From Candidatus Rifleibacteriota bacterium (GTDB lineage: Bacteria > Riflebacteria > Ozemobacteria > Ozemobacterales > Ozemobacteraceae), in contig JAKJFO010000031.1 in the NCBI GenBank assembly GCA_022704885.1, positions 10,335 to 30,523 of the forward strand: 20,189 nt of DNA, read 5' to 3'. Under the pieces are notes generated by a model that did no database searches, was not told the DNA's origin, and saw only the letters and a program-made list of their open reading frames with translations. Position 1 is the stretch's first letter. The number at the start of each line of letters is the position of its first letter. The translations under genes and the position numbers were made by a program. Below are positions 1 through 6,645 of the stretch, in pieces.

Positions 1-1864
1 CCGCCGATACATATAATAGCCCTGATTCAACAAGTTTTTCAAGGGTCTGTGCAAAATCGGGGAGGGGAATATCAGGCCAGATTTTTTCCCAGGTGGCGGC
101 CCAGCAACATTCATCAGCTCTCACCTGCACCGCGGCCATGATGAAGGATGCCGCCAGACCGGGCCGAATGACGTCAACCTCAGGTGTGGCAGAGAGGTCG
201 GGCTCGAAGCGGTAGACCACCGGCGCCGGCGAACGTGGAACGCGTTGCTTCTGATTATCAGAAATCAGGGCAGCAGGATCATATTCATACCATAATACTC
301 TGTAACCTGGCTGCAACCGGAAACCGGTTCTTCGCACAATACTGGCAAACTGAGGGGTAAATGCTGGATTGCTGCTTACTGGCACTTTTTGAGTCAGTCT
401 TAGTTCATGTTCGAGCAGCGAAGGTAACATTTTCGTTTCCTGATTGTCATTGCAGGTATCGGTGGTGAACTTCTGCAGCTGTCTGGCGATGTTTTCAGGG
501 CTGAAATTATAAAAGGCCAGGTCGTTGCTGCGCCAGTAATCAGCAAGACTTATAAAAAGCTGTGATGCGCAACCCGCATAAAGGCGGTTGACGATAAAAT
601 TAAGACTGTGCGTAAAGCGCCGGCAGTTATAGATTCCTTCGACCAGTTTGCCGATATCCTGAATATGAATGGCTTCAGCCTGGCTGAGCCATTTTGTTCG
701 CAAAACCGTATAGGGTGGGGTAGGCATTGCAGCAATTTCATTTCGCTGCAGTGTATTTTCAAGCGGTGTGCCGCGCAGAACCTTGACCAGACTAATCTGA
801 ATGCTGTCTGCCTGCAGCTGCCATACGTCATCAAGGCTTTTGCAGAAGTCGGCGAAACTGTCTTCAGGAAGTGCACCGAGAAGATCCAGGTGCAGATGAC
901 ACTTTGTGCGCTGTTTAAGCTTCTGCACCCTGTCTCTGAGTGTTGCCAGGTCAAAGCGACGGTTTACCGCACGTAATGCAGCCGGATTAGTAGATTGTAC
1001 GCCGATTTCAAGATGAAACATTCCCTCGGGGGCGTCTGATAACAGATCGATGATATCTTCACTGAGAAAATCAGCCTGAATCTCGAAATGAACATTGATA
1101 TTTCTGGTGTTATGTGTCTTGACGTAGCCGATGATTCTTCGGGCGCGGGCATGATCGTGGTTGAATGTCCGGTCGGCAAATCGCACCTGGCGATAATCGG
1201 ATTTGAAGAACCAGTCAAGATCAGCCTCAACCCGTTCTATCGAAAAGTAGCGAAGATGTCCGAGCACTGAGCTGAGACAATATGAACAGCGCGATGGGCA
1301 GCCTCGTGATGCCTCGTAATAGGTGAAACTGTGCCTTTTTTTATAAAATCCGGCTTGAAATGGCGAGGGAATCGAGTCGAGATCTTTAATAAGCTCGCGA
1401 TCGTCATTTATTATGATTGCGCTGCTGTCACGCCAGGTTATTCCTTTAACATCAGCAGCCGGATAACCGGCGATCAATTTCTGCAGCAGTTCGGCAAAAG
1501 TCACTTCTCCCTCTCCGCGAACGATGAAGTCGATGCATTCATGCCTCTGCATCAGCCATTCAGAATTGTAAGAAACCTCTGGACCACCAAATATGATGAT
1601 GGTATCGGGCAGAGCAGCCTTTATTGCACCTGCAATATCGATCGTTCGCAACAATGACCATATGTATACCGAAAAAGCCAGAATGTCAGGCTTGTGCAAA
1701 ATCAGTTCTGCGATTATGCCTTCGTTTGTCTGGTTGAGGTCGAACTCGCAAATGTCGATGGGAATGCGGCCGGGATCTTTTTCCCAGTATGCTTTGATAT
1801 AGGCCAGAGCCAGTGCGCTGTGTGTGTGTCGTGTGTTGAGAGCTGCTGCTACAATTTTGGTCAT
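1..1864 (-). CDS. B12-binding domain radical SAM protein with DUF4080-like C-terminus (3' end outside window)
   Basis: The minus-strand frame is open from an ATG at 1864-1862 to the left edge (621 codons, no stop), so the C-terminus is missing. Residues 1-135 resemble a cobalamin-binding Rossmann domain (start MTKIVAAALNTRHTHSALAL; FGGPEVS near 92-98; RGEGE near 116-120). A radical SAM core follows with the iron-sulfur/SAM motif EASRGCPSRCSYC; cysteines at about 189, 193 and 196 have the CxxxCxxC spacing, and LEIGVQS is further on. The C-terminal part (about 400 onward) fits the DUF4080 extension seen in this family. Such proteins carry out radical chemistry with SAM and often cobalamin; the substrate cannot be told. 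It is transcribed away from its neighbours. A promoter lies directly against the ATG with no room for a Shine-Dalgarno site. Family assignment is firm, function unknown. Confidence 0.88.
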   Translation of the reverse strand, partial: MTKIVAAALNTRHTHSALALAYIKAYWEKDPGRIPIDICEFDLNQTNEGIIAELILHKPDILAFSVYIWSLLRTIDIAGAIKAALPDTIIIFGGPEVSYNSEWLMQRHECIDFIVRGEGEVTFAELLQKLIAGYPAADVKGITWRDSSAIIINDDRELIKDLDSIPSPFQAGFYKKRHSFTYYEASRGCPSRCSYCLSSVLGHLRYFSIERVEADLDWFFKSDYRQVRFADRTFNHDHARARRIIGYVKTHNTRNINVHFEIQADFLSEDIIDLLSDAPEGMFHLEIGVQSTNPAALRAVNRRFDLATLRDRVQKLKQRTKCHLHLDLLGALPEDSFADFCKSLDDVWQLQADSIQISLVKVLRGTPLENTLQRNEIAAMPTPPYTVLRTKWLSQAEAIHIQDIGKLVEGIYNCRRFTHSLNFIVNRLYAGCASQLFISLADYWRSNDLAFYNFSPENIARQLQKFTTDTCNDNQETKMLPSLLEHELRLTQKVPVSSNPAFTPQFASIVRRTGFRLQPGYRVLWYEYDPAALISDNQKQRVPRSPAPVVYRFEPDLSATPEVDVIRPGLAASFIMAAVQVRADECCWAATWEKIWPDIPLPDFAQTLEKLVESGLLYVSA

Positions 1865-1870
1865 GCCGCT

Positions 1871-1899
1871 ATTCTAACGCAAACAATTAAGGCTGACAA
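1871..1899 (-). promoter_or_regulatory. Sigma-70-type promoter of the radical SAM gene, predicted leaderless
   Basis: On the minus strand TTGTCA (1899-1894) and TAGAAT (1876-1871) are separated by exactly 17 bp. The -10 box ends six bases before the ATG, so the expected transcription start is the A of the start codon at 1864. No Shine-Dalgarno sequence is present. The boxes and spacing are seen; promoter activity and leaderless translation are inferred. Confidence 0.6.
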
Positions 1900-2218
1900 A
1901 ACTATATTTGTTGCAGTCAGACCAATTACCCATAACAAGACCATAATGAGCAATACAGTGTGAAAAGATTTTACATGTGCCAAATTTTCATCTAACAACT
2001 GCTGTGAATTTAGCACACAATTTGAGCTTGATTGTGAAATAAATCTCAATATGCGGTTGATAAAACATCCGGATGGCTTTGAATTGGCCTCTTCTGTTTG
2101 CTTTAACGCGGTCTGGATGCTACAAGTCATTATATTGTCAGGTGTGTGAAAAAAATACACTTGTGTAATTTTTTTACTACCTTTATTGCTAAAACAGGCT
2201 AAAATTCAATCTGAAAAG
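1900..2218. other. Gene-poor stretch upstream of the sigma-54 promoter, with inverted repeats
   Basis: I see no convincing gene here. A 99-codon minus-strand frame (2160-1861) is AT-rich, resembles nothing I know, and overlaps the promoter of the radical SAM gene. Two inverted repeats are visible: CACAAT/ATTGTG with a 9-bp spacer (2016-2036) and TACAC-TT-GTGTA (about 2155-2166). They lie roughly 80 to 230 bp upstream of the predicted sigma-54 start, where enhancer-binding activators usually bind. Their role as activator sites is inference. Confidence 0.3.
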
Positions 2219-2235
2219 TTGGCACGGAACTTGCT
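2219..2235 (+). promoter_or_regulatory. Sigma-54 (RpoN) promoter, -24/-12 type
   Basis: The sequence TTGGCACGGAACTTGCT matches the sigma-54 consensus (YTGGCACG-N4-TTGCW) at essentially every position. The invariant GG is at 2221-2222 and the GC at 2233-2234, ten bases apart. The expected transcription start is near 2246, reading rightward. No gene starts close downstream on this strand; an intrinsic terminator lies about 300 nt away. Sigma-54 promoters need an AAA+ enhancer-binding activator; none is encoded in this window. Confidence 0.8.
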
Positions 2236-2245
2236 CTATTATTTA

Positions 2246-2545
2246 CGTAGTTCTTTGAAAAATGAAAAAGCGTTTTCCGGGTCGTTTAAAGTATATTCAT
2301 ACTTTGTAAAAGCACGGTCTCTCCATGGAAACACAACGGTCACTCTCTAAGAAACAGCACAATCAACTTCTGAACACTCAAACAGCCACATCATCACATA
2401 TAACTCATTCAACACCACAGATAATGAATTGCTACAGCATGACCCGGAAAGCTTTTTATAATTTTGTCATCCGACGATGACTCAACAATCCTCTCAAAAG
2501 ATCCTCTCACTTTGTCCCCGGCTTTTTGAACCGGGGATTTTTTTT
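2246..2545 (+). ncRNA. Candidate sigma-54-dependent small RNA (about 300 nt)
   Basis: The unit is defined by the sigma-54 promoter (2219-2235) and an intrinsic terminator (2515-2545) on the same strand. Inside it I see two perfect hairpins, AAAGTAT-attc-ATACTTT (2288-2305) and GTCATC-cgac-GATGAC (2466-2481), then a duplicated 9-mer ATCCTCTCA (2488-2496 and 2501-2509) in the unstructured stretch before the terminator. Only tiny reading frames exist: 15 codons from 2262 and 51 codons at 2325-2480. Neither has a Shine-Dalgarno site or a recognisable product, although the 51-codon frame could be a real small protein. Ends are estimated from promoter and terminator. Function unknown. Confidence 0.5.
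2515..2545 (+). terminator. Intrinsic terminator of the sigma-54 unit
   Basis: A 7-bp G/C-rich stem TCCCCGG / CCGGGGA (2515-2521 with 2531-2537) has a 9-nt loop and is followed at once by eight T's (2538-2545). It is oriented for plus-strand transcripts. The minus side lacks a T-run, so it would not stop the rseC transcript equally well. Confidence 0.85.
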
Positions 2546-2595
2546 CCCAGAATTCTACTGACGGTCTGCGATTTTCATCAGTCAGACAGGCCGAC

Positions 2596-3072
2596 TTATT
2601 TCTGACTGTTTTCAGAATTATTTGATGTCGCGGCAGAATGTGGAAGGATCCCAACTACCTTGAGGCTCAATTTCCGGACTGGCCGTGTTCTGGCAATTAT
2701 TGCAACCAGGCCGAAGGCCAGAGCCATGCCCACAAAACCTGAGATCAGTCGCCAGAAATCGCTGATTGTATTTCCAATCATCTGGCAGAGCCATGGGGCG
2801 CCTGCCATGCCTGAAAGAAATCCTACGACAGGCAGGCCGAAGATCAGCAGGGCTGCTATTGTTCCTTCGCCCGGGTGTAAATCGAGAATTACTTCATCAC
2901 CAGGGTTGACCTTGAAGCCTTCGGTCATTGCCTGGATCTGTTTTTTAGCTGAGCGCTTTTCGCCATCGAGCAGACCGGTACAGGCATGGCACCCTTTGCA
3001 TTCCGGTCGCGGTTCTACTTCAACTGTGGCAAAGCCTTCTTCGACTGCGATAACTTTTCCCTGAAGACTCAT
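2596..3072 (-). CDS. rseC: RseC/MucC-like (SoxR-reducing system) membrane protein
   Basis: The 158-residue protein has the RseC layout. A short N-terminal beta-rich part carries clustered cysteines (PECKGCHACTG; Cys25, 28 and 31), followed by GDEVILDL, then two transmembrane segments at about 70-92 and 106-128 and a polar tail. In Enterobacteria RseC acts with the Rsx (Rnf-type) complex to keep SoxR reduced; in many anaerobes it is found beside rnf genes. Here it lies one gene beyond the rnf-plsY operon on the same strand, so a role in assembling or serving Rnf is plausible. No soxR is visible. The ATG at 3072 is preceded by a modest GGATAA-like ribosome site. Family call good, role inferred. 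Confidence 0.75.
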   Translation of the reverse strand: MSLQGKVIAVEEGFATVEVEPRPECKGCHACTGLLDGEKRSAKKQIQAMTEGFKVNPGDEVILDLHPGEGTIAALLIFGLPVVGFLSGMAGAPWLCQMIGNTISDFWRLISGFVGMALAFGLVAIIARTRPVRKLSLKVVGILPHSAATSNNSENSQK

Positions 3073-3095
3073 CTGTGGTTATCCGATCTAATAGT

Positions 3096-3104
3096 TGATA
3101 TAAT
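3096..3104 (+). promoter_or_regulatory. Extended -10 promoter of the secreted-protein gene
   Basis: TGATATAAT (TG at 3096-3097, TATAAT at 3099-3104) is a perfect extended -10 element. No good -35 box is visible, which is common for this class. The predicted start is near 3111, giving a leader of about 20 nt before the ATG at 3132. It lies in the 59-bp divergent gap shared with rseC. Confidence 0.5.
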
Positions 3105-3131
3105 TAATTACAGAAGCATTTTACCGCAAAA

Positions 3132-3707
3132 ATGAAAAAAACAAAAAGAGCAATATTCTCACTGGCATTCCTGATGACATTAAGTCAGGGATCTCTTTCA
3201 GCGCAGATGCCAAACTTTTTTGGAAAACCGCCTGAACCGTCTAAGCCTGCTACTTCTGCGCCGGCAGAACCGGCTAAGCCTCAGGCAGAAGCTGTAGCTG
3301 CGCCGCAGTCAGGCTCTTCTGCTTCGACTGCGGGTTCAATGTCAAGCCTGCTCTACGATCCGATGATGGATAATCATCTGATAGCTCCTCTGCCAGGCCA
3401 GGAAATTGGCGCTTTCGGACTGTCAGTCAGGCAGGTGGAAGATATGCTGCGTGCAAATGGCGCCAAAAATTACTCTTATGCATTCGGAAAATATAGCCGT
3501 ATGGTAATTTCTGCCTACATCGTCACGATCTATTTTGATCGATCGAGAATCGTAGGCGGCATTTCGGTTGAACCCCGCCCGCCATATCAGACAATCGAAC
3601 CCGAAGCGCGTAAATTTTTCCAGGAACTGTTTTTGAGCAATGCTGATATGTCAAATTTTGAAGCCAATATTTCCAGCACGAGATTCGAACTGAAGTATAA
3701 GCCTTGA
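3132..3707 (+). CDS. Secreted hypothetical protein with Pro/Ala-rich linker
   Basis: I do not recognise this 191-residue protein. It begins with a clear signal peptide (MKKTKRAIFSLAFLMTLSQG, likely cut after SLSA near residue 24). Residues about 30-72 are a low-complexity linker rich in proline, alanine and serine. The remainder (about 75-191) looks like one small folded domain with alternating beta-type segments, such as ISAYIVTIYFD and VGGISVEPRPP, and no cysteines. It is probably periplasmic or tethered to the envelope. The start codon has no Shine-Dalgarno site. It stands alone on the plus strand between two minus-strand genes and converges on plsY with 16 bp between the stops. The coding call rests on signal peptide and composition; function unknown. 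Confidence 0.75.
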   Translation: MKKTKRAIFSLAFLMTLSQGSLSAQMPNFFGKPPEPSKPATSAPAEPAKPQAEAVAAPQSGSSASTAGSMSSLLYDPMMDNHLIAPLPGQEIGAFGLSVRQVEDMLRANGAKNYSYAFGKYSRMVISAYIVTIYFDRSRIVGGISVEPRPPYQTIEPEARKFFQELFLSNADMSNFEANISSTRFELKYKP

Positions 3708-3709
3708 GT

Positions 3710-3736
3710 TGATACTGCTGGTATCAGTTGTCTTTT
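3710..3736 (+). terminator. Weak candidate terminator after the secreted-protein gene
   Basis: TGATAC (3710-3715) and GTATCA (3721-3726) form a perfect 6-bp stem with a 5-nt loop directly after the stop codon. Five T's follow at 3732-3736. The stem is short and the T-run is offset by about five bases, so it is weak. It overlaps the 3' end of plsY on the other strand. Confidence 0.35.
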
Positions 3737-4431
3737 TCGCTGTCCTGTGAATCTTCAACCTGAGTGGTGCCGTTATTGGCCGCCAGCCCGGTTTCAGGAT
3801 GAGGCTCCGGAGTTGAGGGCCTGCCTGATTTGATGCCAAGGTAGTTTTTCAGCTCACTGCGATGCTCCCACATTGTCCATGACGACATAAATGCGACAAT
3901 GTAGAGATAGTTAATGTCGTCAGGTTTGACCAGAAACACCCAGGCAATTGAGAGAAGCGGCATTGCACCGGCCGCGCTCAGGGCTCCTGGCTTGCTGGAA
4001 AGACCCCAGAACGCCAGGAACATGCCGAGAAGCAATGAAATCAGGGCGGGAACATGAAGAAGGGTTACCATTACCCCAAAGGTTGGAGCAAGTCCCCTGC
4101 CGCCACGAAATGCAAGAAATGGGCTGTTGCAATGTCCGATGACGGTAAGAATGCCGCCGATGCCAACAACCCACCATTGTGAGTATGCTTCTTCACCGAT
4201 CATCCTGACGGTGACCGGGTAGACAGCTAGAAATCCCTTCAGGCAGTCGAGCAGACAAACGACTATTCCGGTGGGAATGCCGAGAATCTCGAATACTTCG
4301 CCTGGCGACCTGGTATCTCGACTTCCGGGCAGAAGCAGGGACTTGCCGGCCTTGATGCGAGCGATAATTTCTCCGAACGGCAGGCTGCCAATCAGAAAGC
4401 AGGCCAGAAAGTATGGTATGAAGGTTGCCAT
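3724..4431 (-). CDS. plsY: PlsY-like acyl-phosphate glycerol-3-phosphate acyltransferase, divergent
   Basis: PlsY is an inner-membrane enzyme that moves an acyl group from acyl-phosphate to glycerol-3-phosphate, the first step of phospholipid synthesis. The 235-residue product has the family's membrane pattern (GSLPFGEIIAR at the N-terminus), the LDCLKGFLAV motif near 61-70, the GH...FRGGRG motif (His100, Gly110-Gly113) and the late WEHRSELKNYLG segment (about 188-199). The usual first motif GSGNxGATN is replaced by GSRDTRSPGE at 36-45, so catalytic residues normally expected there are missing or shifted. A hydrophilic tail of about 35 residues extends beyond typical PlsY. It is the last gene of the rnf operon, 12 bp after rnfB. 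Family membership is likely; standard activity is less certain. Confidence 0.72.
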   Translation of the reverse strand: MATFIPYFLACFLIGSLPFGEIIARIKAGKSLLLPGSRDTRSPGEVFEILGIPTGIVVCLLDCLKGFLAVYPVTVRMIGEEAYSQWWVVGIGGILTVIGHCNSPFLAFRGGRGLAPTFGVMVTLLHVPALISLLLGMFLAFWGLSSKPGALSAAGAMPLLSIAWVFLVKPDDINYLYIVAFMSSWTMWEHRSELKNYLGIKSGRPSTPEPHPETGLAANNGTTQVEDSQDSEKDN

Positions 4432-4443
4432 CAGAAGCGCCGA

Positions 4444-5454
4444 TCAGGATTTATCGATCATTTTGATACACTTTTTCGGGCACTTTTCGGCGCAAAGGCC
4501 GCAACCTACGCATTTTCCGGGAATAATCGAGTGTTTTTCCTTCGGGGTTCCACCATTTACCGCAGAAAATTTGCAGACCTTGAAACATATTGTGCAGCCG
4601 ATGCAGGCAGCTTCGTCGATCTCGGCAACTCTACCTTTGAAGTTCGGCTTATCTTCCATGATGATGGTTTTCTGAGGACACTTGGCAACACAGGCTCCGC
4701 AACCAACGCATTTTTCGTAGTCGATATGGGCCAGATTGTTTTCGACCTTGATTGCATCGTAAGCGCAGACCTTGACACAGAGGCCGCAAGCTATGCAGCC
4801 AACTTTGCAGACCTTACGGACTTCAGCACCGCGGTCGGTCGAGTTACATTTGACGTGAACGGTTTTTTCCTTATCAACCAGCTCTATGAGCTGCTTGGGG
4901 CAGGCAAGCACGCATTTGCCGCAGGCGACGCATTTATCTTCATTTACTTCGGGAAGATGGTGCGGGCCAATTTTAATTGCGTCGAACGGACAGGCGGCGA
5001 CACATGAGCCGAGACCCATGCAGCGATGCGGACAAAGCCACGGGCCGTTCTGCAGGAGAACTGCCGCCTGACAGTTGGGAACGCCCATATACTCGAATTT
5101 TTTGTATTCATCGGTATCAAGGCCGTTGCACTTGACCAGGGCAGCTTTGTAGACCGGCTTCTTTTCTGGGGCATCGATCTTGTTGAGGCCGAGAAGGTCT
5201 TCGATTTTCTTGCGGTTTTCGGCTGCCATGACCGGGCAAAGAGTTGGCGCTGCACCTTTGGTTACTATGGCTTCGGCAAAACCAGCACAGCCGGGAAAGC
5301 CGCATCCACCACAGTTGGCGCCTGGCAGCAGCTCAAGAGTCTGTTCGATTTTTGGGTCTATTTTGACTTCAAACTTCTTCGAGGCGAAAGAGAGAACAGC
5401 TCCAAAGATGAAGCCGAGAATTCCAAGCGCTAAGACTGCTGTAAGTATTTGCAT
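4444..5454 (-). CDS. rnfB: Rnf complex subunit B, long polyferredoxin form
   Basis: RnfB is the ferredoxin-accepting iron-sulfur subunit of the ion-pumping Rnf complex. The 336-residue product starts with a transmembrane anchor (about 3-25). Then comes the RnfB N-terminal cluster motif (Cys48, 51, 56, 73; GANCGGCGFPGCAGFAEAI) and the family segment with Cys109 and Cys128 leading into CPHRCMGLGSCVAACPFDAI. I count six ferredoxin-type motifs: from Cys141, 175, 220, 249, 284 and 315. They are arranged as three tandem pairs. That gives seven [4Fe-4S] motifs in all, against three in enterobacterial RnfB of about 190 residues. It is 14 bp after rnfA with an AAGGA ribosome site. Confident. Confidence 0.96.
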   Translation of the reverse strand: MQILTAVLALGILGFIFGAVLSFASKKFEVKIDPKIEQTLELLPGANCGGCGFPGCAGFAEAIVTKGAAPTLCPVMAAENRKKIEDLLGLNKIDAPEKKPVYKAALVKCNGLDTDEYKKFEYMGVPNCQAAVLLQNGPWLCPHRCMGLGSCVAACPFDAIKIGPHHLPEVNEDKCVACGKCVLACPKQLIELVDKEKTVHVKCNSTDRGAEVRKVCKVGCIACGLCVKVCAYDAIKVENNLAHIDYEKCVGCGACVAKCPQKTIIMEDKPNFKGRVAEIDEAACIGCTICFKVCKFSAVNGGTPKEKHSIIPGKCVGCGLCAEKCPKKCIKMIDKS

Positions 5455-5468
5455 ATTTTAGTTCCTTG

Positions 5469-6047
5469 TCAGACCAGACCGGAAAAGCCCATGAAAGCAG
5501 TTGCAAGAAGACCGGCAGTGACGAATGCTATCGGTGCTCCCTTCATGTTTTCGGGAATCTCAGAGATGTCGAGCCTTTCGCGGATACCTGCCATGATCAG
5601 CAGGGCGAAAAAGAAGCCAAGCCCGGCGCCACCAGCATTTACTGTCGCCTCAACCAGATTGTAGCCCTTTTTGATATTGATCAGGGAGATGCCGAGAACC
5701 GCACAATTTGTGGTTATCAGCGGCAGAAAGACGCCGAGAGATTGATAAAGAGCTGGCGCAACTTTTCGTACTACCATTTCGACGAACTGAACCAGCGAAG
5801 CAATGACCAGAATGAACGAAATCGTCTGCAGATAATCAAGTTGCAGAGGCATCAGTATGAAATTCTGCACACTCCAGGTGACGACAGAAGCCATCAACAG
5901 TACAAATATGACCGCAAGCCCCATGCCAACAGCAGAGTCGATTTTGTTTGAAACTCCGATGAACGGGCACAAACCCAGAATCTGGCTGAGTACCACATTC
6001 TCGATAAAAACAGCGACGATAAAAATGGCGATAAGTTCTGCACCCAT
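5469..6047 (-). CDS. rnfA: Rnf complex subunit A
   Basis: This is a membrane subunit of the Rnf complex, homologous to RnfE and to NqrE. The 192-residue protein has the family start with FIVAVFIENVVLSQILGLCP, followed by FIGVSNKIDSAVGMG and later TNCAVLGISL. RnfA and RnfE each carry conserved cysteines (here in LGLCPF near the first helix and in NCAVLG) that hold an intramembrane iron-sulfur cluster between the two subunits. Six transmembrane helices are expected in inverted-repeat topology. The start is 1 bp after the rnfE stop, with a strong GGAGG site located inside the rnfE end, so translation is probably coupled. Confidence 0.96.
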   Translation of the reverse strand: MGAELIAIFIVAVFIENVVLSQILGLCPFIGVSNKIDSAVGMGLAVIFVLLMASVVTWSVQNFILMPLQLDYLQTISFILVIASLVQFVEMVVRKVAPALYQSLGVFLPLITTNCAVLGISLINIKKGYNLVEATVNAGGAGLGFFFALLIMAGIRERLDISEIPENMKGAPIAFVTAGLLATAFMGFSGLV

Positions 6048-6048
6048 T

Positions 6049-6645
6049 TTAATTGCCTCCTTTAACGGCCATGAGGCGTTTGAGAGCTATGAGCAGGCCA
6101 AAAATTATAAAGCCGCCGGGCGCCATAATCATTATCAGAGCCGGGTCGTTTTTGAAAAAGGGAATTGCGTGGCCGAACAGCTTGCCTTCTCCGAGGAGTT
6201 CTCTGAAGAAAGCTATGCAGCATAGCGCGATGGTAAAGCCGATACCCATTCCTATGGCGTCGAGCAGAGAATCAAACACTGTGTTCTTGTTGGCAAAAGC
6301 CTCGGCGCGACCGAGAATTATGCAGTTCACGACGATTAGCGGAATGAAGATGCCGAGACTGGCTGAAAGCGTCGGAGAGTAAGCCGCTATCAGCTTGTCG
6401 ATGATGGTAACGAAAGTGGCAATGATCACTATGAAAACGGGAATTCTGATTTTAGAAGGAATAATGCTGCGCAGAAGTGAAATCATCATATTGCTGCCGA
6501 TGAGAACGAAAGTGGCGGCAATCCCCATGCCAACTGCATTGGCCAGTGATGATGAAACTGCCAATGTCGGACAAAGGCCGAGGCCTATTACGAAAATCGG
6601 GTTTTCTTTCCAGAATCCTTTGGTAAGTTGCTGTGTCGGGGTCAT
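6049..6645 (-). CDS. rnfE: Rnf complex subunit E
   Basis: This 198-residue membrane subunit is homologous to RnfA and to NqrD. Family features are the soluble start MTPTQQLTKGFWKENPIFV, the cysteine-containing LGLCPTLAVSSSLANAVGMG, and VNCIILGRAEAFA in the middle. These match the RnfA motifs and fit the shared intramembrane cluster. The ATG overlaps the rnfG stop (ATGA), with the AGGAG ribosome site lying inside the rnfG 3' end. A start at the overlap is therefore well supported. Confidence 0.96.
   Translation of the reverse strand: MTPTQQLTKGFWKENPIFVIGLGLCPTLAVSSSLANAVGMGIAATFVLIGSNMMISLLRSIIPSKIRIPVFIVIIATFVTIIDKLIAAYSPTLSASLGIFIPLIVVNCIILGRAEAFANKNTVFDSLLDAIGMGIGFTIALCCIAFFRELLGEGKLFGHAIPFFKNDPALIMIMAPGGFIIFGLLIALKRLMAVKGGN

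Noticed and set aside
1861..2160. Minus-strand frame of 99 codons with a hydrophobic C-terminus overlapping the radical SAM start by ATGA
   Set aside because: AT-rich, no recognisable family, no good ribosome site, and its last third is the radical SAM promoter. A real membrane peptide remains possible but unsupported.
2325..2480. 51-codon plus-strand frame (start METQRSLSKKQ) inside the sigma-54 unit
   Set aside because: No Shine-Dalgarno site, unusual polar composition and no known family; its end overlaps a perfect RNA hairpin. Kept only as an alternative to the small RNA reading.
2409..2654. 81-codon minus-strand frame across the rseC end
   Set aside because: Runs through the terminator hairpin in antisense and overlaps the real rseC gene in another frame.
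4531..5433. Long plus-strand open frames inside rnfB (158 and 135 codons)
   Set aside because: They are antisense shadows of the cysteine-rich rnfB coding strand, with no ribosome sites or recognisable domains.
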